Source: Neckera pumila
Taxonomy: Eukaryota > Streptophyta > Bryopsida > Hypnales > Neckeraceae
Direction of reading: 5' to 3'
Assembly: GCA_963969595.1 (NCBI GenBank)
Contig: OZ018416.1
Location: 3,984,065 to 4,048,064 of the forward strand
DNA length: 64,000 nucleotides
Part shown: positions 12,831 through 24,884 of the stretch, in pieces
How the letters are laid out: every line of letters begins with the position of its first letter
Position numbering within the stretch: position 1 is the stretch's first letter
Position numbers and translations under genes: made by a program
The notes under the pieces: model-generated
Databases searched by the model: none
What the model was told of the DNA's origin: nothing
The model's input: the letters and a program-made list of their open reading frames with translations, nothing else

Positions 12831-12893
12831 CATGGTCTAGTGGTTAGGACCCTCGATCTCAACTATGAGGTCTAAGGTTCAAACCCCTATGGA
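12831..12893 (+). repeat. tRNA-derived SINE head or tRNA-like sequence
   Basis: GGTCTAGTGGTTAGG (A-box like) is followed about 28 bp later by GGTTCAAACCC (B-box like), with a short potential anticodon arm between. This is the layout of an RNA polymerase III promoter in a tRNA. The acceptor stem does not pair well, and GC-rich non-tRNA sequence follows, so a SINE head is more likely than a working tRNA gene. Confidence 0.55.
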
Positions 12894-13225
12894 GACACCC
12901 GCCCGCGTGGCGGGTTGCCTACGTGGCCTGTATGCCTAGGTGGCATTGTCCCTATGGTGGGCAAATAAAAAAAATATTTTTCATGCTGCCCAGATTTTTC
13001 GGGCAGTAAAAAAATTATTATTTTTAAAATATTTTAAAATTTAAAATTTTTAAAATTTTTAAAATTTAAAATTTAAAAAAAATATTACCTATTTGTCCAA
13101 AAATAAAATAAAAAAATAACAATTTTTAGTTATATTTTGTCCTAAACAACACCTCTTAAATGACTGAAAAATCAATAGTTTTTGGTTGGATTTTAGTTGT
13201 TTCGGCCACACTGTTTCTAGTAGTG

Positions 13226-14639
13226 TCTTATGCTTTGCCAATCACCCTTTGTAGGTATAACATTCTTAATTTATATATGTGGTCATTTTGTGGTATTTGA
13301 AAAATAATTATATTTTTCATCTCATTGAAAAAATAGATTTAATAAAGAAGTTTATGAATAAGACATATTAAATTTAAAATTTATTAAAATGCTCTGATTG
13401 AGATGGAAACTAGGTTTATCCTCCAATATTCCATTGTTATCTGTCCAGATTTCAAATTCCAGTAAAACAAATTATTGACAGTATATTAAGTGAACTTTAG
13501 CAGTTTCTTGAAATTTCAAATCAGAGTAAATATTAGACTTTATATATTTCACTACTTGGTGTCAATTTTTTCCCGAAAGAAAGTCAACATCACAAGCTAG
13601 TTTTGGCATGCTCAAAGACTATTATTATATTTGTGTAGAAGGGTCAACATTCCCTACCAAATAATTAAATAAAGTTAGAAAAAGTTATTCAACAAGCGCT
13701 TTCAAAATTGATACAATAGGATTTTTGTAAAGTAATAGCCTTGGAACTAAGTTCAAGTCCCTATGCTTCCAAGTTCAAAATAACTTCTTTGATGTGTATG
13801 TCTGGGGCTAGGCCTAGTTTTGGACTAAGCAATCAATACCCCATCACTTTAGAGAGGTCATTGTCTCAGAAAAATTCACTTTCAAGAAGTTCTACTAACA
13901 AATTTCAAATTTTTATTCTTAATTTTTTGTGAAATTCCGGAGCCTTGTATATGGCCAATTTATCCATCTATATTCTACATATACATACAAGCCACTTAAT
14001 TAATGTTTGATTTGTAGAGAGAAGGCAAATTTTTAATAGAAATAGAGAGGTAGGAGCACTATCAATAAAGGATGTTTTTTTCTATAGTATTTTTGATAGT
14101 TTTTGACACTAAAGTGCCAAAAATACCGAAAAAAAATTTAGTTTTTGACACATTAGTATTGAAAAAAGTTCAAACATGATATGCAAAAAATATTATTAAA
14201 AAAAGTGTAAAAAGAGTGTTAGAAAGAGTTTCAAAAATAGTGCCAAAAAATGTTTCCAAAAAATATATATAATTTGATTTAGAGGGGGCTACCCAAACCC
14301 GGGTACTTTACTAGTAGTTACTTCAAAAACAATGGTAAGACTAACTATAGGGTGTATTTTAAATGTTTGAGCTAATACTTTAAAAAATATTCAAGTTATT
14401 ATACCATCACTATTTTGAAGCATACTATATTACTACTACTACACATTACATTTTAATGATCTATAGTAAATAATTTGTAATTCTACACAAAGAATAATCT
14501 AAGAGAGAGGGGAGGACCTTGCATGAGGAGCTTTCAGCATTTTTCATTTGCAAATAGACATAATAATGAACAGTGTCTCATTATGCTTCTAGGCACTAAT
14601 AAAATAAAACATTATATCCTTGAAAAGCTATTATGCTTT
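13226..14639. other. AT-rich stretch, nothing recognised
   Basis: No reliable gene or paired repeat ends were seen. Low-complexity A-rich runs occur near 14100-14270. Confidence 0.4.
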
Positions 14640-15299
14640 TTATCTAATTTTTTGCTTAAATCATGAAAAAAATTGAAATCATAGGAACTTGTCCAAACCT
14701 TCAAGTGCCTAGCTCTTGGGATAAAATTTCAATATTTGGAAACATTAACATTGTTCTTAAATTTCAAATTGAATAAGTGGATTTGTAAAGGGGTCATATC
14801 TTTATTTTCCTCCAGATAAAAGTCCTTATTTTTTACCTCATATAAGAATTTTTCTTCTATTTTTCCTACCCAAATATTACATGTTTCTTTCTAAAATTCA
14901 AATTTATTTATTTTAACATATTTGGTACTTATATGAAAATCAATTCCATTTCTATTTTGAAAATTCAAAATTCATAGTAAATGAGTGTTTTTTCTACTGT
15001 ATATAGTTCATAATTAGTTATTAGATATGAATTCTGCTATGAAAATTGTTGTAATTTTGAAACGATATCAATAATTTGTTTATTATTTAAAAGATATATG
15101 CATGAAAATAGTAATATGGAGATAGAAAAAAATCCCTTTATTTAAATCTCATAAAATATAAAAATCAAGAATTTAGTATAGACATTCTCTTCTATTTAAG
15201 ATGAAGCCATTGCATCATTTGCAGTAAATATATAAAATATAGGCAATGACAACTTGCATGTAATTTCAAAATCACATTTGGATCCCAGTATACAAGCAC

Positions 15300-15474
15300 T
15301 TTCATTAAAATGGCAAATTTTTTTAAATGGTGCAAAAAACATTTCAAAATAGTTGTTTAAATCTACACCTATCTTAGATGGTTTAGAACTGCCATTTTGA
15401 AATCTATACTGATCAAGATGGTAAAAATGGCATACCGTCAAAGTGGCACTTGGAATACCACCATTTTAATGAAA
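15300..15474. mobile_element. Short inverted-end element with CCATTTTAA ends (copy 1)
   Basis: The ends are TTTCATTAAAATGG and CCATTTTAATGAAA. The interior holds repeats of the type GAAATCTATAC and CCTATCTTAGATGGTTTAGA. It is related to the copies at 15660, 33939 and 40221. Confidence 0.65.
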
Positions 15475-15659
15475 TTGTCTATATATACAAATCCAAGGTT
15501 TTTTATTATAAAATCCTATACAAATTAGAAACGAGAAACATATTGAAGCTTAAAATATATGAAAAGAACATTGTTCAATCTCTAAGCCGTAGGGCTGAAA
15601 TTTTTTGTAATGAAAATCACACAAAATCTTCCCATGTCTCAAAATCAAAATACAAAAAT

Positions 15660-15813
15660 ATGGCGAATTTCATTAAAAATGGCGCCATTCCATAACCTTG
15701 GCACTTTTACAGTTGAGAACAGCCGTTCTGAAATCTATACCTGTCCTAGATGGTCATAATGGCACGCCACCAAAATGGCATGCGGAATACCGCCATTTTA
15801 ACAAAATTCCCAA
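15660..15813. mobile_element. Short inverted-end element with CCATTTTAA ends (copy 2)
   Basis: The ends are ATGGCGAATTTCATTAAAAA and CCGCCATTTTAACAAAATTC. The interior holds TGAAATCTATACCTGTCCTA and AGATGGT. It is non-coding. Confidence 0.7.
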
Positions 15814-16674
15814 TAAAGACTAAAATAAAAATCACCCGTTATACACGCAAATGTTTCGAATCTCCTGAATGTAAAATGGACGGGAATTGTGGCAGCTCTA
15901 GCTAGCTGAACACACGGGAGATCTGAAACAATGACTTCATTTACCAATCAAGAACTACTTCCTACAGGAATTCACCGGGGAATTCATTTGATCACCTTCT
16001 CTTAGCTAGGAATTCGTGATCACATTTGTTCTTTAATTTTGAGGTGGACAACATGTATATGGTTGAGTAAATAGGTTTCTTTGTATTACTGAAGCCAAAG
16101 CGACTGGACTGAATGTGGCTTTTCAGTTTCAAGGCAACATGATGGGGGATATATACAAGTTAGATTGTCCAGAAGAAAATGGGGATGGTGAGCTTAGTCC
16201 TACGCCAATCGCTCAATCCTAATCTCTAAATCGAAAGAGCAGACAAAATTTTACAAATGTTGCGTAATGAATTGAAGAGCCTCGAGAAGATGCCGGGAAT
16301 CGTAATTGATAATTTGTGTAATCTGTACATGATGAGATCAGCAATAGAAACCTGGACTGTCTCTAGCTATATGTGGAGTTCCAAAGACTGATAGGATACA
16401 TCATTCTACAAATAATTGTCAATTGTTAAAAAAGATGTGGTCATGATTCAACAGGGTTCCATGCGTCAGGCCGAAACTATATCTATATTGGTGCGTTGAA
16501 CATCAGAAACTCGTTAATGGACCGACCTTAATGTAAAAATTCAGCAAGTTCCTTCCTCATAAGCCCTCTCCCAATTTCACAAGCTCTAATTGAGCTAGCC
16601 TCATGAAAGATTTTGAGTACAATACACCTACTCTCCCCGATGAGTCATGAGCAAAGGTACAAATTCCAGGGATT

Positions 16675-17202
16675 CTAAATCGCCTTCAGTTGGGCCGGGA
16701 CGGACATACGTACCTTGTCGTAAAATCCGCGGATCTTCCCCCCCACAGTCCAACCCTGATTGCACTCCAAACATTGGTACTGATCATGAGGCTGCGTTTT
16801 CTTTTTATTGTTGAGAAACAAAAATTTCGTCTTTGTGGATTTACACTCAGGATCTGGACAAGGGAGGCCGTCCGGGTGCGTCTGCAAGAAAATAAAGCGA
16901 CTCAGGTAGCTAGGTTGGCAAAGATGTCGAGCTAGATCACATACGAACGAAGGGATATATATATATTAAAAGTCATGCATGCTGAGTTTCTAGCTCTATC
17001 AATTAACTGCTAGACATCGAGTGACTTCATCTCCAGCTGATCTACACTAATCAGTAACTCAGTGTATGCAAAAAGCATCATGATCGGCACCAATACCAAA
17101 AGTCAATAAACAAATAAACTAACGTACATGATCAGCATGGGGACGAACTTTGCAATTTTCGACGGTACGCCCGGTGTTCTTGTTGCGCAGCCAACGAGGC
17201 AT
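16675..17202 (-). CDS. Dof-like zinc-finger protein, copy 1 (truncated)
   Basis: This is probably a nuclear DNA-binding protein of the plant Dof transcription factor family. The start exon runs 17202-17128 (25 codons, beginning MPRWLRNKNTGRTVENC, donor GTACGT). The finger exon begins at 16881 after TTTTCTTGCAG. It encodes CPDPEC, then TKTKF, LNNKKKTQP, CLEC and WTVGGKIRG, aligning with the Dof core (C..C, TKF, NN, QP, C..C, WT.GG). The Cys spacing is CX4CX23CX2C, whereas the family norm is CX2CX21CX2C. A possible donor GTACGT follows at 16713, but the third exon seen in copies 2 and 3 is missing, so reading continues to TAG at 16675, giving about 93 residues. An untranslated first exon ends at about 17653. 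The loss of downstream exons and changed spacing suggest a decaying or altered paralogue. Confidence 0.65.
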
Positions 17203-17797
17203 CTTGTTCTCTGCAGCACCAAAAAGCAGAAGAGTCTGGGGTTGACATGATCATTCAAGCGCACTAACAATCTAATGACATCGAACTTAATTGCAACAGT
17301 CCGATTCATCGATCGGATCATTAATTCACCCTTCAGTTTTCGCCAGGTAGAACTCATGGCCTTGACGAAAATCACATCCAGTCTGGCTAGAGCTAGAAAT
17401 GTGAAAGAATGCAACAAGCAAGCTAGCTCGTTGACTAATCAATCATACAGTTAGGTCTCTACCAATTAAGGAGTGAATGCACAAACCAATGCAAGCAGAC
17501 AGTACGTCAATATGGTGCTTGACGGCTTGCCAAGCCGGAGCTACAGCAAGGTCGACTAACTACAGTCATTGTAGAGTCACCCACAAAATATTCGATCAAT
17601 GAATGCACCTTGGTTAATGTGGGGTGTCCGCGGACAATTGATCGATACACACCTTTGTTGAGCTTGAGTTCGCAACCTAAAAGCTCGATCGCTGGGAGCG
17701 ACGCCGAAAAGCAAGAAAGTTGAGTGAAAAGTGTGGCTCACACACGAAGAGAAAGAGAAAGAGAGAAAGAGAGGTTACTGGGCGGAGGCTCGATCTC

Positions 17798-17809
17798 AAT
17801 TTATATTGA
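17798..17809 (-). promoter_or_regulatory. TATA box and CT-rich leader of Dof-like gene 1
   Basis: CAATATAAATTG on the minus strand is followed by a CTCTCTTTCTCTCTTTCTC tract (about 17772-17753). The leader ends at the donor AAAG|GTGTGT (17653). The same layout lies before copy 2, which supports a real promoter and an untranslated first exon. Confidence 0.6.
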
Positions 17810-18085
17810 CATCGTGATCCACCGCCAGGCACCGAGCTTCTCAATCAACGGTTGAGAGACAAGAGATCGGATGGACCACACCGCAGCATTCTTCTTTGCT
17901 GGTAAGAGGTATTAATTGCAGGAATTACCCTCCTTTTGAGACAGTGAGTCTTTCGTTTCCAAATCTTTGGATATCCTTTGTGAATTGAAGGTTAGATTTG
18001 GCATAAATAAATTAAGCAATTTCTTTGGGTTAAAAGTGTTCCCTGTCATCTTGTGATTGGTTTAAACTTAAAGTGATGTAGACCT

Positions 18086-18880
18086 CTAACCCCTAAAGGA
18101 CCAAGGCTTTTTTTCTGCCAAAAAACACTCAAAACTGTCATTTCTATAGCAAAGAGAAAAAATTGAAACTTGTTTTTTTTCACATCTAATTGTAGGATCT
18201 TACACCAAACTAGTATGAGAACTTGAGGAAAAAATTTCAGAAATTTTGACTGCATGTCTGCATAGATTGCAAGATATCTACGTTTTAAAGGGAAAAAAAA
18301 ACAAGATTTTCAGCACATTGTAGGACTAGATTAACCTTTCAACTTTTTAGTTTTAATTTTTGCACCACAAAGTTTTGAGCTTTAAATGTTTGTGGTGGAA
18401 AATTGAGCTGAGAGTCTAGGAAAAAAAGATATTAAGAAAAAATTAATTTTCATTCTTTAAAAATTTGTTAAGTATTAGTAGATACAATATAGAAGGAAAA
18501 TCTAAATTATTAATATCTCTAAGATGGAATTAAAATGTACTAACGTTTAGTGGTGAGATTGTTCTAGCAAACAATCTAAACAATGTGGAATTTTTTTATT
18601 TTTTTTGAATTGTAAAAATTGCATTCAAAAATGAACCTTACGAGTTTTTTTTTTAAGATATGCTCTAATTGCCCTCAAAACAAGATTTTCATAACTTTCT
18701 CATAACAAATCCATATGGAATGAATTAAGCTTTCTACATAGACAAAAAAAATAATCTGTGAGAAGAAAAAAACTCAAATTTTTTTTTCAGACTTTTGAAT
18801 TTTTTTTTCGTTGCCCCCTCTCCCCTGTTTTTAGCTTATTTGGACATAACTTTTGTTTTCGGGTACCGATTAACTTCTTA
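18086..18880 (-). mobile_element. TTAA-type element, one end truncated
   Basis: It begins CTAACCCCTAAAGGACCAA (a TTAA changed to CTAA) and continues with sequence matching, in reverse, the right half of the element at 20388-21237. The far end with the GTCCCC hairpin is missing. In block B the equivalent place near 36425 lacks the element, so it entered block A after the duplication or was lost from B. Confidence 0.65.
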
Positions 18881-19597
18881 TGAATGTGACCCTCAAATAC
18901 ATTGGAACTATGGATATCTATAATCCAATATGCTTATAATTGCCTTCATTTGGTTCTTAGGGTGGAAGATTCTTCTTTTGCAATGTAACATTGTTTAGAA
19001 AGTCAATTTTGTTAAATTGGCAATATTTCCAAAGTCAAAATTTGTGACATGTATCTATTCAAAGTCTAATTTGCTTGCCAACAACTAAAACTAGTCTAGA
19101 TTTTGGTTTCTAGCTGTTGCATGAATTGCACCAAGTGTAATAAAATTTTGTCATTTTAGCAAAATTGATGAATTAGTAAAATCATTAGAGAAATCTAAGG
19201 CCATTGGAGGGCTGCTCTACATTGATATATATCAAGCTATTAATAAGCTGGTTTGGCATTCTCCAAATAGCATCAAAGTAAGCAGTTAGCTTGAGTGAAA
19301 CTCGCAAAAACAGTCAAGCCATAATTGTTTTCACAACTAAAAAAAAGATTTTTAATTTTTAATTTTTAATTTTTTTTAAACATATAGACCATTGAATCCG
19401 CAATTTCTAACCTTCACATCTCCTTGAAAATTCCTAATTGAATACTCTTAATTCCTTAATTGAAAATGGTTTCAATTACATCAAATTAAACTCAATCAAG
19501 CCACAAAATTTGACTTAGTTGGATTAAATTTGACTTAATTGAAACAATATAAGTGTCAAAGAAGCCACTTGTTTGTTTTGTGAGTTAGAAAAGCTTG
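18880..19597. other. AT-rich stretch, nothing recognised
   Basis: No coding region or paired ends were seen. The sequence has no counterpart in block B, so it is probably part of an insertion. Confidence 0.35.
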
Positions 19598-20172
19598 TGA
19601 AGAAAAGCTCTTTATAATAGTGGGGTAGGAGTAGAGGTTACATGAATTTGGAAGAAAAGGAGCTCGGTTGCTCATTTTGAAGTAGAATCCAAAATAGGTG
19701 TAAAAACTGAAGTTTTAGAGCTCATTTAGGCATAATAGAAAAAAAATTGAAAAAGCTTTGAACTTAAAAAGTGGGGGAATTATGTTTCCTTTCATTTCCA
19801 AAAATTTGTTTGAGGTTTTGAGCCTCCATCTAAGAGTTATAGACAAATTTGAAAGAAGGGTTGGAAGGGACATTTTTTTGACATTTGTAAACACCTTCTT
19901 TCAAATTTGTCCATAAATTTTTGGTGGAGGCTCAAGAGCTCAAATGGATTTTTAGAGATGAAAAGTGGCATAATCCCCACTTTTTTTAGTTCAAATTTTT
20001 TCAAATTTTTTTTTCTACTATATCAAAATGAGTTGTGAAATTCCATTTTTTACACCATTTTTGGATTCTACTTCAAAATGAGGAACCAAGCTCAGTTTTC
20101 TTCCTAATTCATATATCCCACATGCATTGTCTCCCCTACTCCTATCCCACTAGTATAAAGAACTTCTCTCTA
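19598..20172. repeat. Large foldback repeat, about 575 bp
   Basis: The left arm (from AGAAAAGCTCTTTATAATAG) pairs along most of its length with the right arm (ending CTATCCCACTAGTATAAAG), with the centre near 19880. The centre AGGGTTGGAAGGGACATTTT matches the foldback at 12421-12764. It has no coding capacity. Long imperfect hairpins of this kind are often foldback transposons and can be sources of small RNAs. Confidence 0.7.
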
Positions 20173-20387
20173 CATGTTGTAACACATTATATTAAGCAAG
20201 TGCCTAGTTGAACAATTGAAGTCACATTAAATCACCAAAAAATGAAGTGGCTTCTGAAGCTTGTTGCCCAAGAAAACTAGCTTCAAAAGCCACTTCATTT
20301 GGCTTAAATTTTTTAACCCTAGCTTAAATTAATTAGAAATCAAGGTTAAGGTGCATTAAAGTGCCTTAACCTTGATTTTTCAACTCT

Positions 20388-21237
20388 TTAACTCCTAAAA
20401 GCCCAAGTGTCCCCTTGGGGGACACTTGGTACTTTGAGCAAGCTTATGTGACCTCAATTTTTTACATGTTTTTTTGAAACTTTTTTGGGAGATAGGAATC
20501 ACATTAACTTTGCGTGCATATAAATTTCACCAAAATCAACTTATACTCCAAAAGTTATGAGCATTTGAAAAAAAAATTCAGTTTGAGAATCGGTTGCCCT
20601 GCCTTTGATTCCCAAGAAGCAGCAGAGGTGGCAAGAGAGGCTATTGTTGTGCCTATTGGGAGGTCACATTAGGCTTTATGAGCTTGTAGATGTTAGAGAT
20701 TTTGACATTTTTCCAACTTATTTTTTCCTACTTTTCAATTACAAGTGCATCTTTCAATCCACTATTCAGATTTTCTAGATCAAAAAATATGTGATGTGAA
20801 AAATTATTTGAAAATGATTTAGTGTATTGTCATTTCTTGGAACATAGTGGCAAATTTTAATTTTTTTTGAATGTCAGGATTGTCTTGGATTGCCTTGAAA
20901 ATGGGCATGCACATGCCTAACATGTTTCTCCATAAGAATTTTTTTTAAATTGGAGGTCTATAGTGGAAAAAAATTCAGCAAATGGTTGTCAAAGGCATCT
21001 GAAATTTTTGGGCACAGTGAAAAAAAAAAAAAAAAGACTTTGAATGCAAATATCTTGCAATCTGTACTGTCAAACCTCACAAAATTTTTACCACATATTC
21101 TCACAAAAATCAACTACAAGATCCTATGGTTTTATTCCCAAAAAATCAATTTTTCAAACTTTTTTGATGAATGCTCTAGAAATGGCAATTTTGGGTGTTA
21201 TTTGAGGTAGAAAAGGCCTTGGGCTCTTAGGGGTTAA
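20388..21237 (+). mobile_element. TTAA-type element, 850 bp, complete
   Basis: It begins TTAACTCCTAAAAGCCCAAG and ends GGCTCTTAGGGGTTAA, so both ends are TTAA plus inverted C-rich termini. A GTCCCCTTGGGGGAC hairpin lies just inside the left end. It is homologous over its length to 54042-54965 and to parts of 18086, 24885, 45668 and 48830. No transposase is encoded. Confidence 0.75.
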
Positions 21238-22030
21238 AATCGATTTTGGGCCATTGCCAAGCATCCAACACCACAAGGCGAAAATAGGAAAAAATCATTT
21301 TTTGGGCCAAAAAAATCCATTACAAGGGCTATGGAATAGCCCTTTAGAGGCCCCATTATTTTTGTAATGCTTGCAATTGAAGTTTGTTTCAATTTTTGCA
21401 AAAAATACACAAACAAGAAAGACAAAAATTAATTAAATGGTTTAGCAAACCTTCTCATCACTGATCACACATAATTGGAGTGGTTAACTTTATTCTTTCT
21501 AATAAGGTTGTAAAATGAGCAATAAACTCATAAAAATTAGTATCAAATTCAAATGAATCTACCGGTAGTGTCACATGCTAGACTACAAAAGTTTATTTTG
21601 GTGGATATTGGTGTAAGATAGGAATATTTCAACTTTGTATATTACTTTTATTATTTTACAAGTAGTGTGAATTTGATAAATTAGTGTCATATGCACCAAC
21701 AAGACATATTATTTGGTATAGCTTCCAAACCAATCTCTATTCTCTAATTTAATTATTTACTTGTATCTTTAGTTTGTAAAATATAGAAAACAATATATAA
21801 AAATATTGATGGCAAAACTATTTCATTTCAATTGAAAATTTAAATACATCATATCTAAAAATTTAATTGATAATTTAATAAATTTTGTTAATTTAAATTA
21901 GCTAATTTATTTACAAATCTTTTAAAATACAAAAATTTTGCAAAATTTGAAATTTACAAATTAGGAATTTTAGATTTTAGAAATTCACAAAAATTAAGTT
22001 TGTAAGATTCCAAAACTTGAAACAATACAA
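21238..22030. repeat. Block A unique sequence, paired with block B at about 36.5-37.5 kb
   Basis: AAAAAATACACAA, ACTACAAAAG and ATATTTCAACTTTGTATATTA recur in the same order near 36540-36790. No gene is visible in either copy. Confidence 0.6.
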
Positions 22031-22034
22031 GATG

Positions 22035-22830
22035 CAGGCAACTTCTAAAGTCCCAATTCCTTTTATTATTCAAAACCAGTCAAAATGACTACCATTTCTA
22101 TTGTAAAGTCCACAAAACTTTTAAAATTATGTTTTTTAATAGCCAAGTATATATTCTTGCAGAAGACCAATATAAGAATGTATGGAAAAAACTTCAAAAA
22201 CTTTGACTATACAGATTGCAAGATATTTGAGTTTAAAGTAAAGAAAATATATTGTTTCAAAGCACCTCTTTGACTAGATTATGAGATTTTGAATTTCCTT
22301 ACAATTTTTGCATTACAAAATTTTGAACTAAAATTTTTTATGTTGAAGAATCTAGTTGAAAATACATGATGTTTTTATCAAAATCAACAATTTGATTTTC
22401 ATTGCTTCAAAATTGAATTATTAAATAGATGTAGGTACAAGATTGAATAAATCATTAATGGCTAGTTGTAAGATGAAATTGAAATACAATTATCCCAATA
22501 ATGAGATTGTCCTAGCAAGCATAATACACCTTATGAAAAATATGAAATTGACAAATTCAATACATTATTTTTTCATGAAAAATCTTTAATTGCCCACAAA
22601 CTAAAAAGCTCTATATCTTTCACATCACTAATCCAAATCCATGGAACAAATCAAATTGTCCAAAAATAAATTATCTGAAAAACAAATTTTTAAGACTATG
22701 ACATAAATTTTTTTTATAGATTTTTTTTGCTATCTAGTGCAATCAAATTTATCTTAGAATGGCATAATTTTTGTTCCCAAGCACTAATTGAAATAAAAAT
22801 TACATTCCTAAAAAATGCAAGAGTTATCAT
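22035..22830. repeat. Old TTAA-type element relic, present in both duplication blocks
   Basis: ACTTCTAAAGTCCC at about 22040 and the following sequence resemble a reversed TTAA-type element. The same relic occurs at about 37540 onward in block B, so it predates the segmental duplication. The termini are eroded. Confidence 0.5.
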
Positions 22831-23116
22831 TTAACTATTATGATTGACTAGAATTGGAGTTGTTCTGGAGCTTGACTCGTATATGATTTATCTATTAAGC
22901 TCTAAAGTATTAAGGAACCCACTTTATTTTCTTACAAATTTGGCTTTTTCTAGTCACTTTATGATTTTTAAATTTTATAAATTCTTAAGATGACTTCAAA
23001 TTGCTATGTTTAGCAAACAAGGTTTTGCTTCATGCTATTTTCAATAATTATTGCAAAAGTTGAAAGACTTTTTCAATTTCCATCTTAAAGTTGACAAGTA
23101 ATAAAACAAATATCTT

Positions 23117-24045
23117 TTAATCCCTAAATGCCCAAACACCATTTTTTGGCAACATAGCAATTTTAGGCAGCTCACTATGAATGGAAATTTTAATTTTTTT
23201 CTTTGAAATTCTTACACAACATTTTTCCATGGAGTAGTTTAAAGGCCCAAAAATTTCATAACTTTTGACTGCATGGTTAAAAAATTATTGTATGATATGT
23301 GATTTTCAATGCTCGGTGGGCAGCTCAAAACTTCTTAAAAAATCACTTTTAAAAAAAATAAAAATTTGAAATTGGTTCTCTAGATTTCTATATACATTGG
23401 AATGCTTTGAATCATTCCATTTTGATTAATGAGATGAAAATTATGAGGAGTTTTAGTTTGCAGGTAGTTATAGAATTTCTACTCTAAAATAAACTTTGAA
23501 GTCCTTTGTTTAATTCAATTTTCAATATCTTTGAAAAGAAATATGAACATTGGGTGTCGATTGTTTATTAAAACATTTTACCATTAGATTGGCTTTTTCA
23601 ATTCTATAATTAAATTCTTAACAATTTAGTGTTTTGAATCATTCTCTACTTCTTTCTACTTACTATTTTTTTCTTATATGCTGTACGATTCCAAATAATA
23701 TGAAATTTTGCAAGCACATAGCTAACTTGACTTCAAAAATGAATTCAAAGAATAACCACCATTTGGGACATTTTTTCATATAGATGTGACCTTATAAAGG
23801 GCAGTTGCCCATTTTTTGCAAGGACCAAAAAATGATTTTTGTCAATTCAAACGTTATTATTTTGCAATCTACAAGGTGGAAATTTCTGAAATTTTTTCCA
23901 CATCTTTTCAAACTAGTGTACTACAAGATCCTACGGTTACATGTGTCCAGAAATGTTTTCTTTCTAAAACTTAGTACTTGTATTAGAAATGGTAGTTTTG
24001 GAGCATTTTGGGTGAAAACATAAAAGCAAATACATTTAGGGTTAA
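23117..24045 (+). mobile_element. TTAA-type element, 929 bp, complete
   Basis: It starts TTAATCCCTAAATGCCCAAA and ends CATTTAGGGTTAA. The internal order matches the elements at 40884, 51595 and 33773, for example the CAAGCACATAGCTAACTTG block and the TTGCAATCTACAAGG block near the right end. It is non-coding. Confidence 0.75.
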
Positions 24046-24884
24046 AAAAACTTATGAGTTTCAATTTTATTGGATAGATTGATCTTTTATAATTAAATCC
24101 TTTATTTTATTCTATTTTGATAAATTATTAAAGACCAAGGATAATACATTGTATATACATTGTATATACATTGAGTAGTTGTAATTTTCACATTTCTTTT
24201 TATATTCAAAATATTAAGATGTTTTAATAAAGATCTAATGTTTTCTTAAGCTTTTTGTTGCCAAATTCTCCAAAGCCCAAAATATACTCCATACAATGTA
24301 TCTTGCTTTCTTTAATGCAAAAAAGAATTGAACAATATCATCACTTTGTCAGTCTTTTATTAAATGTTACTCTTTTATTTAAAGTGTATTGCAAAACTAA
24401 TCCATTTGAGGTAAAGTAGAAATAATCTAAGAAATTGGAGAAGCTTATTTGTTGGATGGTTATTCATTCATACCTCATTGCAAGGTAGATTTACCCATGG
24501 GCGTTTGTGTATATATATATTAGTCTAGACCACGATACTTTCTGTTAGCAATGTTAAACAATGTTAGCAATGTTTTTATTAAATGTTAAGTCAATTTTCA
24601 ACACTCTTGAAGGTTTTGGTGGCTTTCTTGTCCTTGCATAATCAAAGTTAGTCTTCCAGAATGGAATTATTCATTATTTGCAACAGCAATAGATTTAAGG
24701 AAGGAACCTTTTAAAATCACCTCTAAACAATGAATTCTGAAAATAAATGTACATCTGTTTCCTAGAATTTTTTTTTCAAAATTTGACCTTACAATCTTTT
24801 CACCATCATCAAATTAGACAACATTTGAGATTATAAAAAAATCAACAATACAAAATTTGCAATAATTACAATCAATTCTAAAAT

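Larger units (their letters stand above)
11709..13225. mobile_element. Non-autonomous CACTA-type element, about 1.5 kb
   Basis: The left end CACTACTAGAAA at 11709 is matched by TTTCTAGTAGTG ending at 13225, the terminal motif of CACTA (En/Spm) transposons. Subterminal AATCAATAGAAA repeats follow the left end, and TATTGATTTT equivalents lie before the right end. A second, diverged left-end copy (about 11882-11910) and GGAATCTT-type repeats suggest a nested or rearranged element. No transposase remains. The expected 3-bp target duplication is not perfect (TTA against TCT). Confidence 0.65.
14640..22830. repeat. Segmental duplication block A (contains Dof-like gene 1)
   Basis: Colinear homology links this block with 25690-39600. 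Matching landmarks include ATTTAAGATGAAGCCATTG (15195 and 26080), TGTAAAATGGACGGG (15870 and 27295), the sequence around GGGTTCCATGC (16455 and 29023), and the whole Dof-like gene with its promoter (16.7-17.9 and 32.1-33.4 kb). Further landmarks are GGTTAGATT with GGCATAAATAAA (about 17990 and 36330) and CAAGCATAATACACCTTATG (22515 and 38599). The spacing differs because each copy took up its own insertions. Confidence 0.8.

Noticed and set aside
12831..12893. Functional tRNA gene
   Set aside because: The A and B boxes are recognisable, but the acceptor stem does not close and there is no terminator T-run at the right place.
17103..17417. Single 104-codon minus-strand frame as the protein of Dof-like gene 1
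   Set aside because: It is offset from the reading frame of the start exon (VENCKVRP), which is the one conserved in all three copies. The ATG at 17202 follows an acceptor-like CTGCAG, and upstream sequence is not conserved as protein.
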